Below, in pieces: positions 46,433 to 57,819 of a stretch of 64,000 bases of DNA (the first letter of the stretch is position 1; each line of letters opens with the position of its first letter). Position numbers and translations under genes: made by a program. The DNA lies in contig CM022666.1 of NCBI GenBank assembly GCA_012295275.1, positions 2,628,616 through 2,692,615 on the forward strand. The letters are read 5' to 3'. The notes beneath the pieces were generated by a model. The model had not been told where the DNA came from. It worked only from the letters and a program-made list of their open reading frames with translations, and searched no databases. The DNA comes from Chrysomallon squamiferum. Its lineage: Eukaryota; Mollusca; Gastropoda; Neomphalida; Peltospiridae.

Positions 46433-47925
46433 ATATCGGAACAAGGGACATATATTTATATAAAATATTAGCAACATGAAATCTGTCCAAAGATACAGAA
46501 TATGAACTGCAGATCTGATGACGGTATATCGACAATTATCATTTTACCAGCATGGAGTTCATCAAGAATAAATGCAGTAGGCAACATTTATCTTACACTA
46601 CTTGTATTAGTAATATAATTAGAAAAAAAAAAAAAAAAAAAAGGAAAAAAAAAATCATTTCTCCCATGTTTTTTTGCTACCAAAATAACCAGTTTCCTGT
46701 TTATTGGCACCTTTTCAAAAAACATATCCAAGAAAACATACACATTTTGTACCTGGAATAATAATTAAAAATATAACTAATTCAAAAGAACTAATAATAG
46801 AATAATTAAATAATAATAGTAATAATAAATAATAATAATATCTGTTGAAAATAATATAAAAGGAAAATATGAGGTTAAGTGCAGTTAACAAGATTATTTT
46901 TTAATAAGAAATATGTGTGCAGATACAAACAAATGTATTTAGTAAATAATGAAAAATTAGGACATTCATATGTACCTTTACATGCACACATTAACATTTC
47001 TCATAATAACGTAATACTAATAATAGCTTCGTTAGTTACATATTGTTACATTTATAATTTATAAATGAAAGGCAATGTTTGTTTTGTTGTTGTTTTTTCA
47101 TGCTTCTTGTGATAAAGTAGTAAATTATTAAGTAGTAAATAAAATATATTTGATCTTATAAAATATTTGTTTTCATTAATATAATTACTTGCGAATTATT
47201 TTATACTGTTGTTGACTGAGGTTAAAAAAAAAAAAAAAATAATAATAATAATAATAATAATAAGTGAACTTACTCTATAGGCTGACTTCATGATTTTACC
47301 AAAATCTGAGAAGCACTGATTAAAAAAAGATAACCTTTATTAATAACTATTACTGCGTTAAATTAAAAAGACGAAAAACATTACCCCTTTACCATCATTA
47401 CTGACACCAAACCGGAAGTGACGTGGCGATGCACGTGATGTTAAAATGACTGAACGATGGAGGCAGGAGTTCTAACTTTTATTTTTATTTATTTGTTTTT
47501 CTTTTTTTTTTTAAACGCAACAAATAATTAAAAAAAAAATATATATATATATTTTCGGATATGTTTTAATGACTAGATAGTTTAATAAGGTTTCGCTAAT
47601 GATGATGATGATGATTTTATTTTTAATTAAAAAGATTCACATAACTGTAGTAATAATACGTAAATAACTCCCTCTCTATGTCTCTCTCATTTTCAGTTTA
47701 TGCTAAACTGCTAATCGCCATAATCGTAAATATAAACTAAATAGTTTATACTGTGATTGTAACTCTATGTAAGAATCGGAGAGTTTTATCGACACTTGTA
47801 TTAAATCCTTTATATTAATTATTTGTATTTTAAAATTAAAATAAAAAAATAATAAAAAAATTATAAATATACATTTGACAAAAAAGTGCTAATTTTTATG
47901 TTTTTATTATTATTGTTGTTGTTTG
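46433..47925. other. 3' flank of LGSN copy D
   Basis: Non-coding, AT-rich. ATGCTTCTTGTGATAAAGTA near 47,100 and TTTCAGTTTATGCTAAACTG near 47,692 are diverged relatives of pieces of the copy A flank (about 35,158 and 35,350). Has A-rich runs at 46,622-46,655 and (AAT)n near 47,238-47,263. Confidence 0.5.
47408..47450. promoter_or_regulatory. ETS / CRE / E-box composite element, right copy
   Basis: ACCGGAAGTGACGTGG carries a consensus ETS site (CCGGAAGT) overlapping a CRE-type half site (TGACGT), then GCACGTGATG with an E-box CACGTG and TAAAATGACTG. Order and spacing parallel the element at 31,688. Confidence 0.4.
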
Positions 47926-47926
47926 A

Positions 47927-48080
47927 GAATCTGGTTAAGTTTGTCCATACTGAAATGTAATTAACTATGCTTCTGTTCATTAAAAACTATTTCTGACGAG
48001 ATGGCAGCATCTGCACCAGGTCAAGCCTAAAACTATATTCATTGGAACGGTCAGTTGATTAGATATGCAACAACGACATC
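47927..48080 (-). pseudogene. Orphan LGSN promoter and exon-1 start
   Basis: On the minus strand the leader motif CATCTCGTCAGAAATAG (48,007-47,983 region) is followed by ATTACATTTCAGT and an ATG at 47948-47946 with GACAAACTTAACCAGATTC. Homology then stops. The TATA equivalent has mutated to CATATCTAATCA. No exon 2 of this orientation follows downstream. Confidence 0.85.
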
Positions 48081-48578
48081 GTACAATCGGTTATTGTTTC
48101 AGAATTATGTTTCTAGATTTTGATTTAATTATATATTTTAATATACCTTGTTTGATCATTTCTGTGTAATCAGTGATAAACATTTTTGTTATTTTAATAA
48201 CATATATATATTTTATTATTATCTTATAATGTATTTGTGGGTAAAACGAAAAAGCAAGTCACACACACACACATACACACACACACACACACATATATAC
48301 TTTGACAACAGTATTTCAAACATCAAATACAAAAGACATCTGACAAAACAAACATATGCAGTGTATTTAAAACTACAGTAATAAATTCCAGGACACTCAT
48401 TTGTTACTGCTTGAAACAATCGGAATCAAAGACCTGCTAGTGTCACTGCAGGTAATATTAGTTCTCTTTCATAACAAATAAAGTAACCATTATATGTATA
48501 ATATGAATGCCTTCGAAAAATTTGCTGGTACGAAATTAACACACAATCACACAGATAGCTGTTGACTCACATACATAC

Positions 48579-48586
<8 letters not shown>

Positions 48587-48650
<64 letters not shown>
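48587..48650. repeat. (CT)n microsatellite
   Basis: CT run ending in CACACA within the inverted 3' flank of copy E. Confidence 0.95.
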
Positions 48651-48657
<7 letters not shown>

Positions 48658-48739
48658 TACACAGAGAAATAGACATTTATTTCAAATGCTTTCTTCTTGT
48701 TCTTTAAATTTCATTTTATTTATTTATCTGAACTTTACC

Positions 48740-49097
48740 ACTTCCGGTAACTGTAAATATCAATTATTTTATAATATTTATATCATACATACAAAAATCA
48801 AAGTTAATGCCATTAAATATTAATGAAAGGAAAATGTATTCTCTTTAATATTTGTCATAAAACAATCAGTTTCATTATTTCTGTAACTTTGTTTACCTAA
48901 GCAATACACCGAATTTGTATTCCTTTTTAAGTCACTTCTTTAGTACGTGGCACCATTTATTTTTCAACATTAAGATAAAAGAAGGAAAGGAACAATACGC
49001 TGAAGGATACAGAGATAAAGAAAAGGTGAACGAAGTCGCAGTGAGTGAGTCAGTGTACAGAAGGACATTCTACCACAAAAAGCCAACGAGGATCATT

Positions 49098-49171
<74 letters not shown>

Positions 49172-49545
49172 AGACATTTTAAGAACATAACAAAACAAAA
49201 AAATGAATAGTGTAAACCTAATTCGGAGCTTAACATAAACTGAAAGTGACAGGGAGAGAGAAGGGGAGACATTTTAAGAACGCACAAAAATATTTTGATT
49301 TAAATATATCTCTATGACTAGTGTAAACTATTTCGCAAATCATTACATTAAACAAAACAAATATTTTGTAAGTTGATCAAATATATTTTATTTATTACCA
49401 TTTCTTTTTCACGTTTTGATTACAACAAGAGGCATATAAATACAGTTTGCTAATTACAAAATCTTTAATCTTATTGTTTTAAAAAAAGAAACAAAATGAT
49501 AAAACTCTTGAATTTGTCCCAGTCCTAATACAATAATTTTCCACT
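48740..49545 (-). other. 3' flank of LGSN copy E (inverted arm of the A/E duplication)
   Basis: Reverse-complementary to the 34,998-35,730 flank of copy A over most of its length, interrupted by its own (GA)n run (49,098-49,166). It includes reverse matches to AGTTTATGTTAAGCTCC, ACTGACTCACTCACTGCGAC and TGTTTTATGACAAATATT of the copy A side. Confidence 0.8.
49098..49166. repeat. (GA)n microsatellite
   Basis: Pure GA run ending in GGGGGGAGA in the copy E flank. It is absent at the homologous point of the copy A flank. Confidence 0.95.
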
Positions 49546-51274
49546 TTATTTATACATTTTTCTTTCCATTCTCAGTCTTTCATCGTCATCTTGCGGGGCG
49601 TGTTCTCCTCGTAAAGGTTTTATTTCCATTTCCGTTTTCAGCTGAACGAACCAGTCTACAAATGTCTGGCTCAGTGCTGACACCATTACGTCATCTTTCT
49701 TCAGAGCGTCCAAAGCAGACGACAGGGAAGTGGGCAGATCCGAGGCAGACGGATCATTACGAGGTGGACATTCTATCTTGTTGACGATGCCGTCAATACC
49801 TGCAGCAATGTTTGCTGCAAACACCAGGTAAGGATTACATTTTCCACTTGGAATTCGATTTTCAACATATGTGTCATTTTTACCATAATTTTTTATACGA
49901 AAAGCTGCATTTCTGTCGTCAGTGCCCCAGAAACACTTTCCAGGTACCCTAGGCTGAAACAGACGACGATAACAATTGACTGTTGGACAACAAATTGCTG
50001 TCAGCGCATCGGCATGTTTCACGAGTCCTCCAATCCAATATCGGGCGATGTCTGATAAGAAATCATCTTTGGAAGGATCATAAAAAACGTTGGTTTTCGT
50101 TTCTTTTTTCATTAGAGAATGATTAAAATGCGAACCAATGCCACCTTCGGTCTTACTATCTTTCGAAAGAAAAGATGCATCAAAGCCACGTTGATCGGCT
50201 ATTTCAAGCAGTCCTTGGATGAATCCAAAAGATGCGTCTGGACTTCTGATTCCCCACTGAGGCTTCATCGCACACTCTATCATACCAGGACCGTATTCTG
50301 TACACAAGTCACCAATTTCTACACCGGATTCCAGTAACAGGTTATCCAGTTCAAGGAGAAACCCTTCAACGTGTCTGAAGGTCTTGTTCATGCAATAATC
50401 ATTACCTTCAAATATCGGTTTTTCAGATTGCTGATGGCTCAAGACAAATTCCATTTCAAATCCGGAGAACAATTCATAACCTAAATCTTGCAGTTTCTGT
50501 GATTGTTGTTTCGCTACATATCTTGGACAAGCTTCCTGATATTTAAGATTTGGCATCCATGCGGTTTCACAGTAGAATTCTGCAATTTTAAATTTTCCAT
50601 TTCCGGCCCAAGGAAGCGGATGTAGGGTGTCTAAATCTGGGATGACAGCCATGTTTGGGAAGCCATTGTTTTTTATCTCTTCAGGAAACGACACATCGCT
50701 TCTGTGGGAAAACATCAAAGAACCTGTAATATAGAATGAACTTTATGTATTCTAATTATTATTATTTATTTTCCTTTTCTGTCTTCTATCTCCGATTTCA
50801 AGGATATTAATCTGATCAAATAAAAGGAGCAACGGACTCATGCAGCTGTAGTTTTGATGTTAAATTCAATAATAGTAATTTATCTTTATGAAAGGTTTGA
50901 CGTATTTTTATTGTCTTTCTACACGTGTATTTTTGAGACAAAGAAAGGAAAAAGGAAAAAGCAGCAGATATATATATTAAACAACATAATCATAAAAAAA
51001 AGTATTAAAAAACTTTTATCTTTATTTACAAATTTGTTTTAGAAAGAAACAGTTATACAATATAGTTATAGAAAACATTAACGATCTTTTATTTTTATTT
51101 ACAGTTCTTAACCTTTCAGCACTTACCACTAGATATTGCTATTCCATTCTTAAATTCGTCAGCGTTTCTAACCGGTAATATTTTACCACGAGATGTTCCG
51201 TTTATGTCAGAAAAAGTATACTGAACATATTGGTATTTTGAGAGTTGTTTGCGAATCTGGTTAACTTTGTCCAT
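49546..51274 (-). CDS. LGSN: Lengsin-like protein, copy E, intact
   Basis: Minus strand: exon 1 51274-51127, exon 2 50723-49546, 441 aa, canonical splice sites. It has all linker and GS-domain segments of B and D. One odd change is HSLMKKETK where all other intact copies have HSLWEKETK, next to the His-containing GSHFNH motif that in glutamine synthetases contacts ATP and glutamate. Exon 1 ends FKNGIAISSG rather than FEKGIELYSG. Promoter module: TATATAATCA at 51,426-51,417 and the leader motif at about 51,338-51,316. Copies A and E, with their 3' flanks, form a large inverted duplication spanning the array. Confidence 0.92.
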
Positions 51275-51416
51275 ACTGGAATGTAATTACCTGTGCTACT
51301 GTTTGGTCCAAAAACTTATTTCTGACGAGATGTTACCAGATGCAGCAGTTCAAGCGGCAAACATATGTCCAGACAAAGCTTAAAAATGTATTCATTGATC
51401 CGGTCTGTTGCATGCT

Positions 51417-51426
51417 GATTATATAT
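51417..51426 (-). promoter_or_regulatory. TATA box candidate of LGSN copy E
   Basis: TATATAATCA on the minus strand, 152 bases upstream of the copy E ATG, in a block shared with copies A, B and D. Confidence 0.6.
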
Positions 51427-51439
51427 GCATCAATAATTG

Positions 51440-52097
51440 TGTTTCAAAATTTTCAAAAGTTCTGTACTATGCACCTGAAGAAATTAAGTGTATTTGACGC
51501 GTTTTAATTCTTACTTTTGATTCTTGAATGTTATAAGAGTCGACCTGAATTTCGATAAATATTATATAATAAATAATGTAATTACGGAATAAACTTCTCG
51601 GAGCCCTTTTAGATTCCCTGGCATTGTATGGCTTTAATTATACCATGTACTTTGAACATTTGAATGATCTGTCAGGGACAGAAACGTTTTTATTAGAATC
51701 AGAAACCAACAAAACATAAGATCAGGCCAGTAAAATGAGACCAGTATTTTGATGCAGACTAAAAAGGCTGTCAGTGTTAGAATACAATGGTGGCCATTTT
51801 AAAAAATACTTGTAGATAAATAAAACAAAAGGAAATGAAAAATAGATAACATATTCGAGTCAAAAAATAATAATAATAATAATAATAAAATAATAATAAT
51901 AATAATAATAAAATAAATAAATAAATAAATAAATTAAATTAAAATAAGAAAGAAAGAAACAAAGAAAAGACATAGAAGAGGAGTAAATAAATGTTCCATG
52001 TCAATTTTTATTACGTTCCTCGTGGATTATCTCCCTTACAAATAGCAACAGAAAGCTTCGATTTCGTTTGACCTTTTTCGTCTTTTACTTTTTAAAT

Positions 52098-52140
<43 letters not shown>

Positions 52141-52640
52141 GTAATATATTCTGACATTAAAAAGATAATGCATTAATTTGGCGTTTTTTGGAGATATTAA
52201 ACTGTTTTAAGCATTATTTACTATTGGAATCGCTAAGCTTGGATGATATTGTTACAGATGTTGATAAGATCATCAGCATCAGAGTGGTCTGATTCATGTC
52301 AGTCACATTTAATTCTATCCACGATCAACTTTGTATAAACTCAAGCCAGATTCACACACACAATATAATAACTTCATGATCACTTGTCTTAAAAACAATG
52401 TTTTGAGGATCAGATCATGCTTGTTGATTATTAAACATAATTATTTTCTTCCTATCCGCTAAAGTTACTCTAAGAAATGTCAAAATTACAATGATTCTTT
52501 ATTAAAACGACGTGGTAGAGAGTGAAAAATTAAACAAGTTAGTACGAAACATCTTTCGCCAGCTATTGTAAATTCCTTTTCATTTGCATTTTTATTTTTA
52601 TCTTTTTACTTTCTTTTAATTAATTAATTGAAAGAAATAA
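51440..52640. other. Spacer between LGSN copies E and F
   Basis: AT-rich and non-coding. (AAT)n and AAAT runs occur at 51,868-51,935 and 52,098-52,141. No gene or element was recognised. Confidence 0.5.
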
Positions 52641-52646
52641 TTATTA

Positions 52647-54154
52647 TTATTCATACATTTTTTTTTCTAAACGAAGTCTTTCTTCGTCGTCTTTCGGCGC
52701 GTGTTCTCCTCGTAAAGGTTTTATTTCCATTTCCGTTTTCAGCTGCACGAACCAATCTACAAATGTCTGGCTCAGTGCTGACACCATTACGTCATCTTTC
52801 TTCAAAGCGTCCAAAGCAGACGACAGGGAAGTGGGCAGATCCGAGGCAGACGGATCATTACGAGGTGGACATTCTATCTTGTTGACGATGCCGTCAATAC
52901 CTGCAGCAATGTTTGCTGCAAACACGAGGTAAGGATTACATTTTCCACTTGGAATTCGATTTTCAACATATGTGTGCTTCATTCCGTTATTTTTCATACG
53001 TATGGCAGAATTTCTATTGTCTATACCCCAGAAACACTTTCCAGGTGCCCAAGGCTGGAACAGACGACGATAACAATTGACTGTTGGACAACAAATTGCT
53101 GTTAGCGCATCGGCATGTTTGACGAGTCCTCCAATCCAATATCGGGCGATGTCTGATAAGAAATCATCTTTGGAAGGATCATAAAACACGTTGGTTTTCG
53201 TTTCTTTATTCGAAAGAGAATGATTAAAATGCGAACCAACACCATTTTCGGACATTTTCGGTTTTGATATAAACGAAGGAACCAATTTGTGCTGTTCAGC
53301 TATTTCGGCGAGTCCTTGCCTAAAGCCGAATGTCATGTCCGGACATTTCATGCCCCACTGAGGTTTCATCACACACTCTATCATACCAGGGGTGTGTTCT
53401 GTGTGCAGTTCACCAATTTCCACGCCCGATTCGAACAGTAAGGAATCCAGTTCAAGCACAAACCCTTCTATGCGTCTAAACGCATTGTTCATACAGAAAT
53501 CATTACCTTCAAAGACTGGTTTATTTGTTTGCTGTTTGCTCAGAAAGAATTCCATTTCAAATGCAGAAAACATTTCGTAGCCCAAATCATGCAGCTTCTG
53601 TCTTTGTCTTTTTGCTATAAACCTTGGACATGCTTCCTGAAATTCAAGCTCAGGCATCCATGCACTTTCGCAGTAGAATTCTGCAATTTTAAATTTGCCA
53701 TTTCCAGCCCAAGGAAGCGGATGTAGGTGTCCAAATCTGGGATGACAGCCATATTGGCGTAGCCATTTTCTATTATTCTCGTCGGAAGTGTCAAAGCACT
53801 TTTGTGCGAAAACATCAGTGAACCTGAAAAATTTAGGAAATGTAAAATATTAAAGACTAAAACTTTTAAAACAAATAATAATAGCAAGCCGATTATCATT
53901 TACGTTGTTACGCCGATGTAGAGTTATCGTTCTTTGATAGTTTAATAATCCTCTTAATATAGTCCTTTTTTTTCTTTCTTTCTTTTTTGGGTATGTATTT
54001 CTTCAGCAGTATTTTGTGGCAGCATTAAACTGAATTATAAAATAATTATTTATTTACTTTTTTATTTATAATTATATAAATTATATACAAGCAACAAATA
54101 ACAACTATAATCACTATTATTACTGCTGCTACCACTACTATTACTACTACTATT

Positions 54155-54251
<97 letters not shown>

Positions 54252-55002
54252 ATAATAATAATAATAAATTCAGTTATATTCCAGCGATCATATTAAATCG
54301 AAATTGGTTTCTTGTCTTAATTTCGATTTCGTTTCGAAGCGCAGATTTCAGATTTTTTTGATTTTTAAATGATTTTTTGTTTATTTCGACTTTCTTTTCA
54401 GCATATGTAATTTTGCATATAAAATGAAAATAAATAAATAAATAAATAAATAATAACAGTAATAAAATATATTATATTATGGTATCAGTGATGAATCCAG
54501 AAGTGTTATAGACGGTTAGTTATTTCATTTACAACACGCTCTGTCGCGCAAAGTTAACTGGCTAACGAAACTGGATTTAAAATTATATATAATCTTACAA
54601 AATAATTAATAAGTGCCTTAACTTACGTAACATAAAGTTATATCAAATACACATATATATATATATATATCATAAAGACTAATTTTAAAAATATTATATA
54701 TGTATTTACCTATTACTGTATTATGGATTTCAGTGATAAATATGGCCTTTCAGCTTCCCTTCGTTACAAATACTGATAGATAAGCTCGTGTACACTATAG
54801 ATACTTATAAACAAACACCATTTTTACATATATAATATATACAAGCATACATACCGCTGAAAATGGTCAAACCTTTCTCAAAATCCTCGGCATTTCGCAC
54901 AGGTAATATCTTCCCTCTGGAAGTGCCATTTATATCACAAAACGTGTACTGCACGTAGTCGAAATCTGAGAGAAGCCTTTTCACAGTTTCCAATTTCTCC
55001 AT
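52647..55002 (-). pseudogene. LGSN: Lengsin-like copy F, one-base deletion in exon 2
   Basis: Minus strand: exon 1 55002-54855 (148 nt, starting MEKLETVKRLL) and exon 2 53823-52647 (1177 nt instead of 1178). The missing base is in the run read as GACACCCTACAT in other copies; here only two Cs remain at 53727-53726, shifting the frame within DLDTLHPLPWAG. Everything downstream, 336 codons to the stop, is open with GS landmarks. F is the most divergent copy in its first half (TRIIENGYAN, KCPDMTFGFRQGLAEIAEQH, FISKPKMSENG) but near-identical to the others in the last third. An in-frame ATG further upstream (55,047) exists, but alignment with the other copies favours 55,002. The frameshift could be a sequencing error. 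Confidence 0.85.
53930..54790. other. Intron of LGSN copy F, with AAC/ACT/AAT trinucleotide array
   Basis: Longer than the intron of any other copy. Contains a compound (AAC)n(ACT)n(AAT)n run at 54,154-54,268 and a TAAA run near 54,430. Confidence 0.8.
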
Positions 55003-55269
55003 TGCAGATAACCGTGAAGAAGTGAAGTGGACAAAGTCAGTGGTCACATCCTAGTCATGCTTCAATGATTATGTATAATCAAGGGTCAAGGGTTTGTTAG
55101 GCTCACTAATCTGGCATTTTGTGTTCGTTTGTTTTCGTTCCGTTAGTGGATTACTCGTTCCTTTTCGGCTGAGTTTTCGTTGTTTTGTTATTTATTTCTG
55201 CATCATGGTGTCTGTGTGTCTGAGAAATTTGATAGAAATTGCATGTATTTTGCCCTGAGTGTTTGTAAG

Positions 55270-55388
<119 letters not shown>

Positions 55389-55479
55389 ATCTTCTTTTCT
55401 TTATTTCCGTATCCTTCAGCGGTTGCTGGCCAACATCAGATATATCGTCTTCGTCCTCGTTTATCTGTTTCTCTCCATG

Positions 55480-55556
55480 CTCACTGTACTCACGTCATGA
55501 TCACTGTACTCACGTCATGATCACTGTACTCACGTCATGCTCACTGTACTCACGTT
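55480..55556. repeat. 20-bp tandem repeat, nearly four copies
   Basis: Unit TGATCACTGTACTCACGTCA, with TGCTCACT variants. Each unit contains ACGTCA, a CRE-type half site. Confidence 0.9.
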
Positions 55557-56300
55557 CTTTACGCAGCCAGTCGGGCCCACATATTCTGCAGACTGTAATT
55601 ATGTGCGTCTGTTACAAAAGCAGTATAATAACCTTTATAACAGACTATAATCATACCTTTTTAAATTAACGAGAGAGTAGTTTCTATTAGATATGAAATA
55701 ATTGATAACTGTTCTTAAGATAACAGTTTCATCGTGTTTCCTAGAACGCCGAGTGCAGCCAAGGTTTGCCAAACAACATACGCCATTTTATTTGGACATC
55801 GTAAGACACAGTAATGGCGAAACTTGACGCATACGTGTGGAAACAAATATGTCGTTATTTTTGCTATTTTATTTTTTATTTTATTTCTTAATTATATTAT
55901 TTATTATATAATATTTAACAGAATTTAGTCTGACTGTTTTAATATTCGTAAGAATCAAAACGCATGAAGCAACTTCGCAAATAGTCTTAATTATTTCAGA
56001 TATATAAACTAAATAATAAAAAAAAAAATTAATAAAATAAAATAAATAAATAAATAATAATAACAACAACAACAACAACAATAATAATAATTAAATTAAA
56101 AAAAAAAAATTGATGACACAAAATAGTGACGGTAATGAAGCAGACGTGGTCATAACATCTACTAGCAGTAGATCATCGATAAAATAATCATATAATATGT
56201 TTTTGCTATGCCAAAAACGGTTACTGTTTTCAAAATGAATTTAAAAAATGAAATAATAAAATTTAAATTCTCTAATAATAATAATATAATAATAACAATA

Positions 56301-56339
<39 letters not shown>

Positions 56340-57293
56340 AAATATATCATTAGAGAATTTAATTCTTTTTTATTCTGTTTAAATACATATCAGAACCTGA
56401 GAACGGAATTCTTAATTTACATTTATTATAACAATATTAGTCCGAATTTGTATTCCTATCCGCATTTCGCCTATCAATACTTCCGCGAAATTACAAAATG
56501 GAGTCTGTTTGGAGTTAACGACCGCGATTTTAAAATTGCTTTCAGGTATACCTGTTGCATCTTTGGCATTAGGAAAATGCATACGTGTGATCACTGATTT
56601 TATTTCACGTTTTGGTGTATCAGATCAAATCTCTGTATAATTTGGACGTTTAACATTTCTAATCTGTCATAAAATAATTTCAAATAGAATCTAGATCTGT
56701 CATTTATGTTTGCGGGCACTAATATTAGTTACAGTGAACATCTGGTTAAGCTGTTTAGGTAGTTTGTTATACGTAAAAAAAAAAAAAGTATTTTTTTTAG
56801 GTATTTATAGTTGAACTGCAGAGCTATAAATGTGCTATAATTATTTATTTTTTTATATTTTTTATATTAACATTTATTCTTGAACAAAAAACGTGTTCAG
56901 ACCTGTTTTAATTTTAGAAAGCAGCTCAATTTCATAAATTGTTTGGCGAGATAAAGAAATAAATTATTCTAAACTGAATTACAAATAAAACTAAATTATA
57001 ATTATTTTCTCCACAATCTTTTTATGATTTTAAATCAGTCCTTAATTTTTAAATACTGCTAACAAACAATAATAAAATTATATATATATATAGTCATCTT
57101 TTAGAGTTATTCAACATCCAATTTTAGTAAATTCATTTAAATTTTTCATTCTTTTTTAACAAAATGTAACTCTTAAAAACTATGTATCTTTTATTTGTAA
57201 TCAATTTTGATCAAGTACGTTTTGATATGAAAAGAATTGCAAAATAGTTATAATAACATCACAGATTGTAACTTTATAATTTCAGAGCCTAGT

Positions 57294-57772
57294 ATGGCCA
57301 CCCATTATATGCAGCCCAACATGCCCAGTTACCATGCATTCGGTAGCCATCAGTCAGGATATGGTCCAAACATGGTGCCAAGCAAAAACTGCGGCTTTGC
57401 ATTTCAGAAAAGATTTGAAAGACTCGACTGGAGAAAAATTGCAGCTATTGATGTTGACCAGATATCTAGAACACTGGATTTTAACTGCTTGCAAGAAAAC
57501 ATTATGAATATAACATTTTGCAATATCGAATCCGAAGTGGTTTGTAATGATTTTATTATAGCACCGGTATTTAATGTAGTTTTGAATTTGTTATTTATAG
57601 GATAGTAAGTTTTATGATAAAGCAAATAAGTCTTGGATAAAGGACTTTGATATGTGTATGATTGCTTTATGTGTGTGTTTTTGTATATGTCAGGTTCCTG
57701 ATAGAAACAGTAACTTAGTTTTATTCATCTGTTGTTCAAAGAAATGATACAAAGTATATATATATATATATA

Positions 57773-57819
<47 letters not shown>

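Noticed and set aside
55003-55047. N-terminal extension of LGSN copy F from an upstream in-frame ATG
   Set aside because: The other copies start at the ATG aligned with 55,002; the extra residues have no counterpart.
55881-56350. Ile/Leu-rich frames near 56 kb suggesting membrane proteins
   Set aside because: AT-rich low-complexity sequence with ATT repeats.
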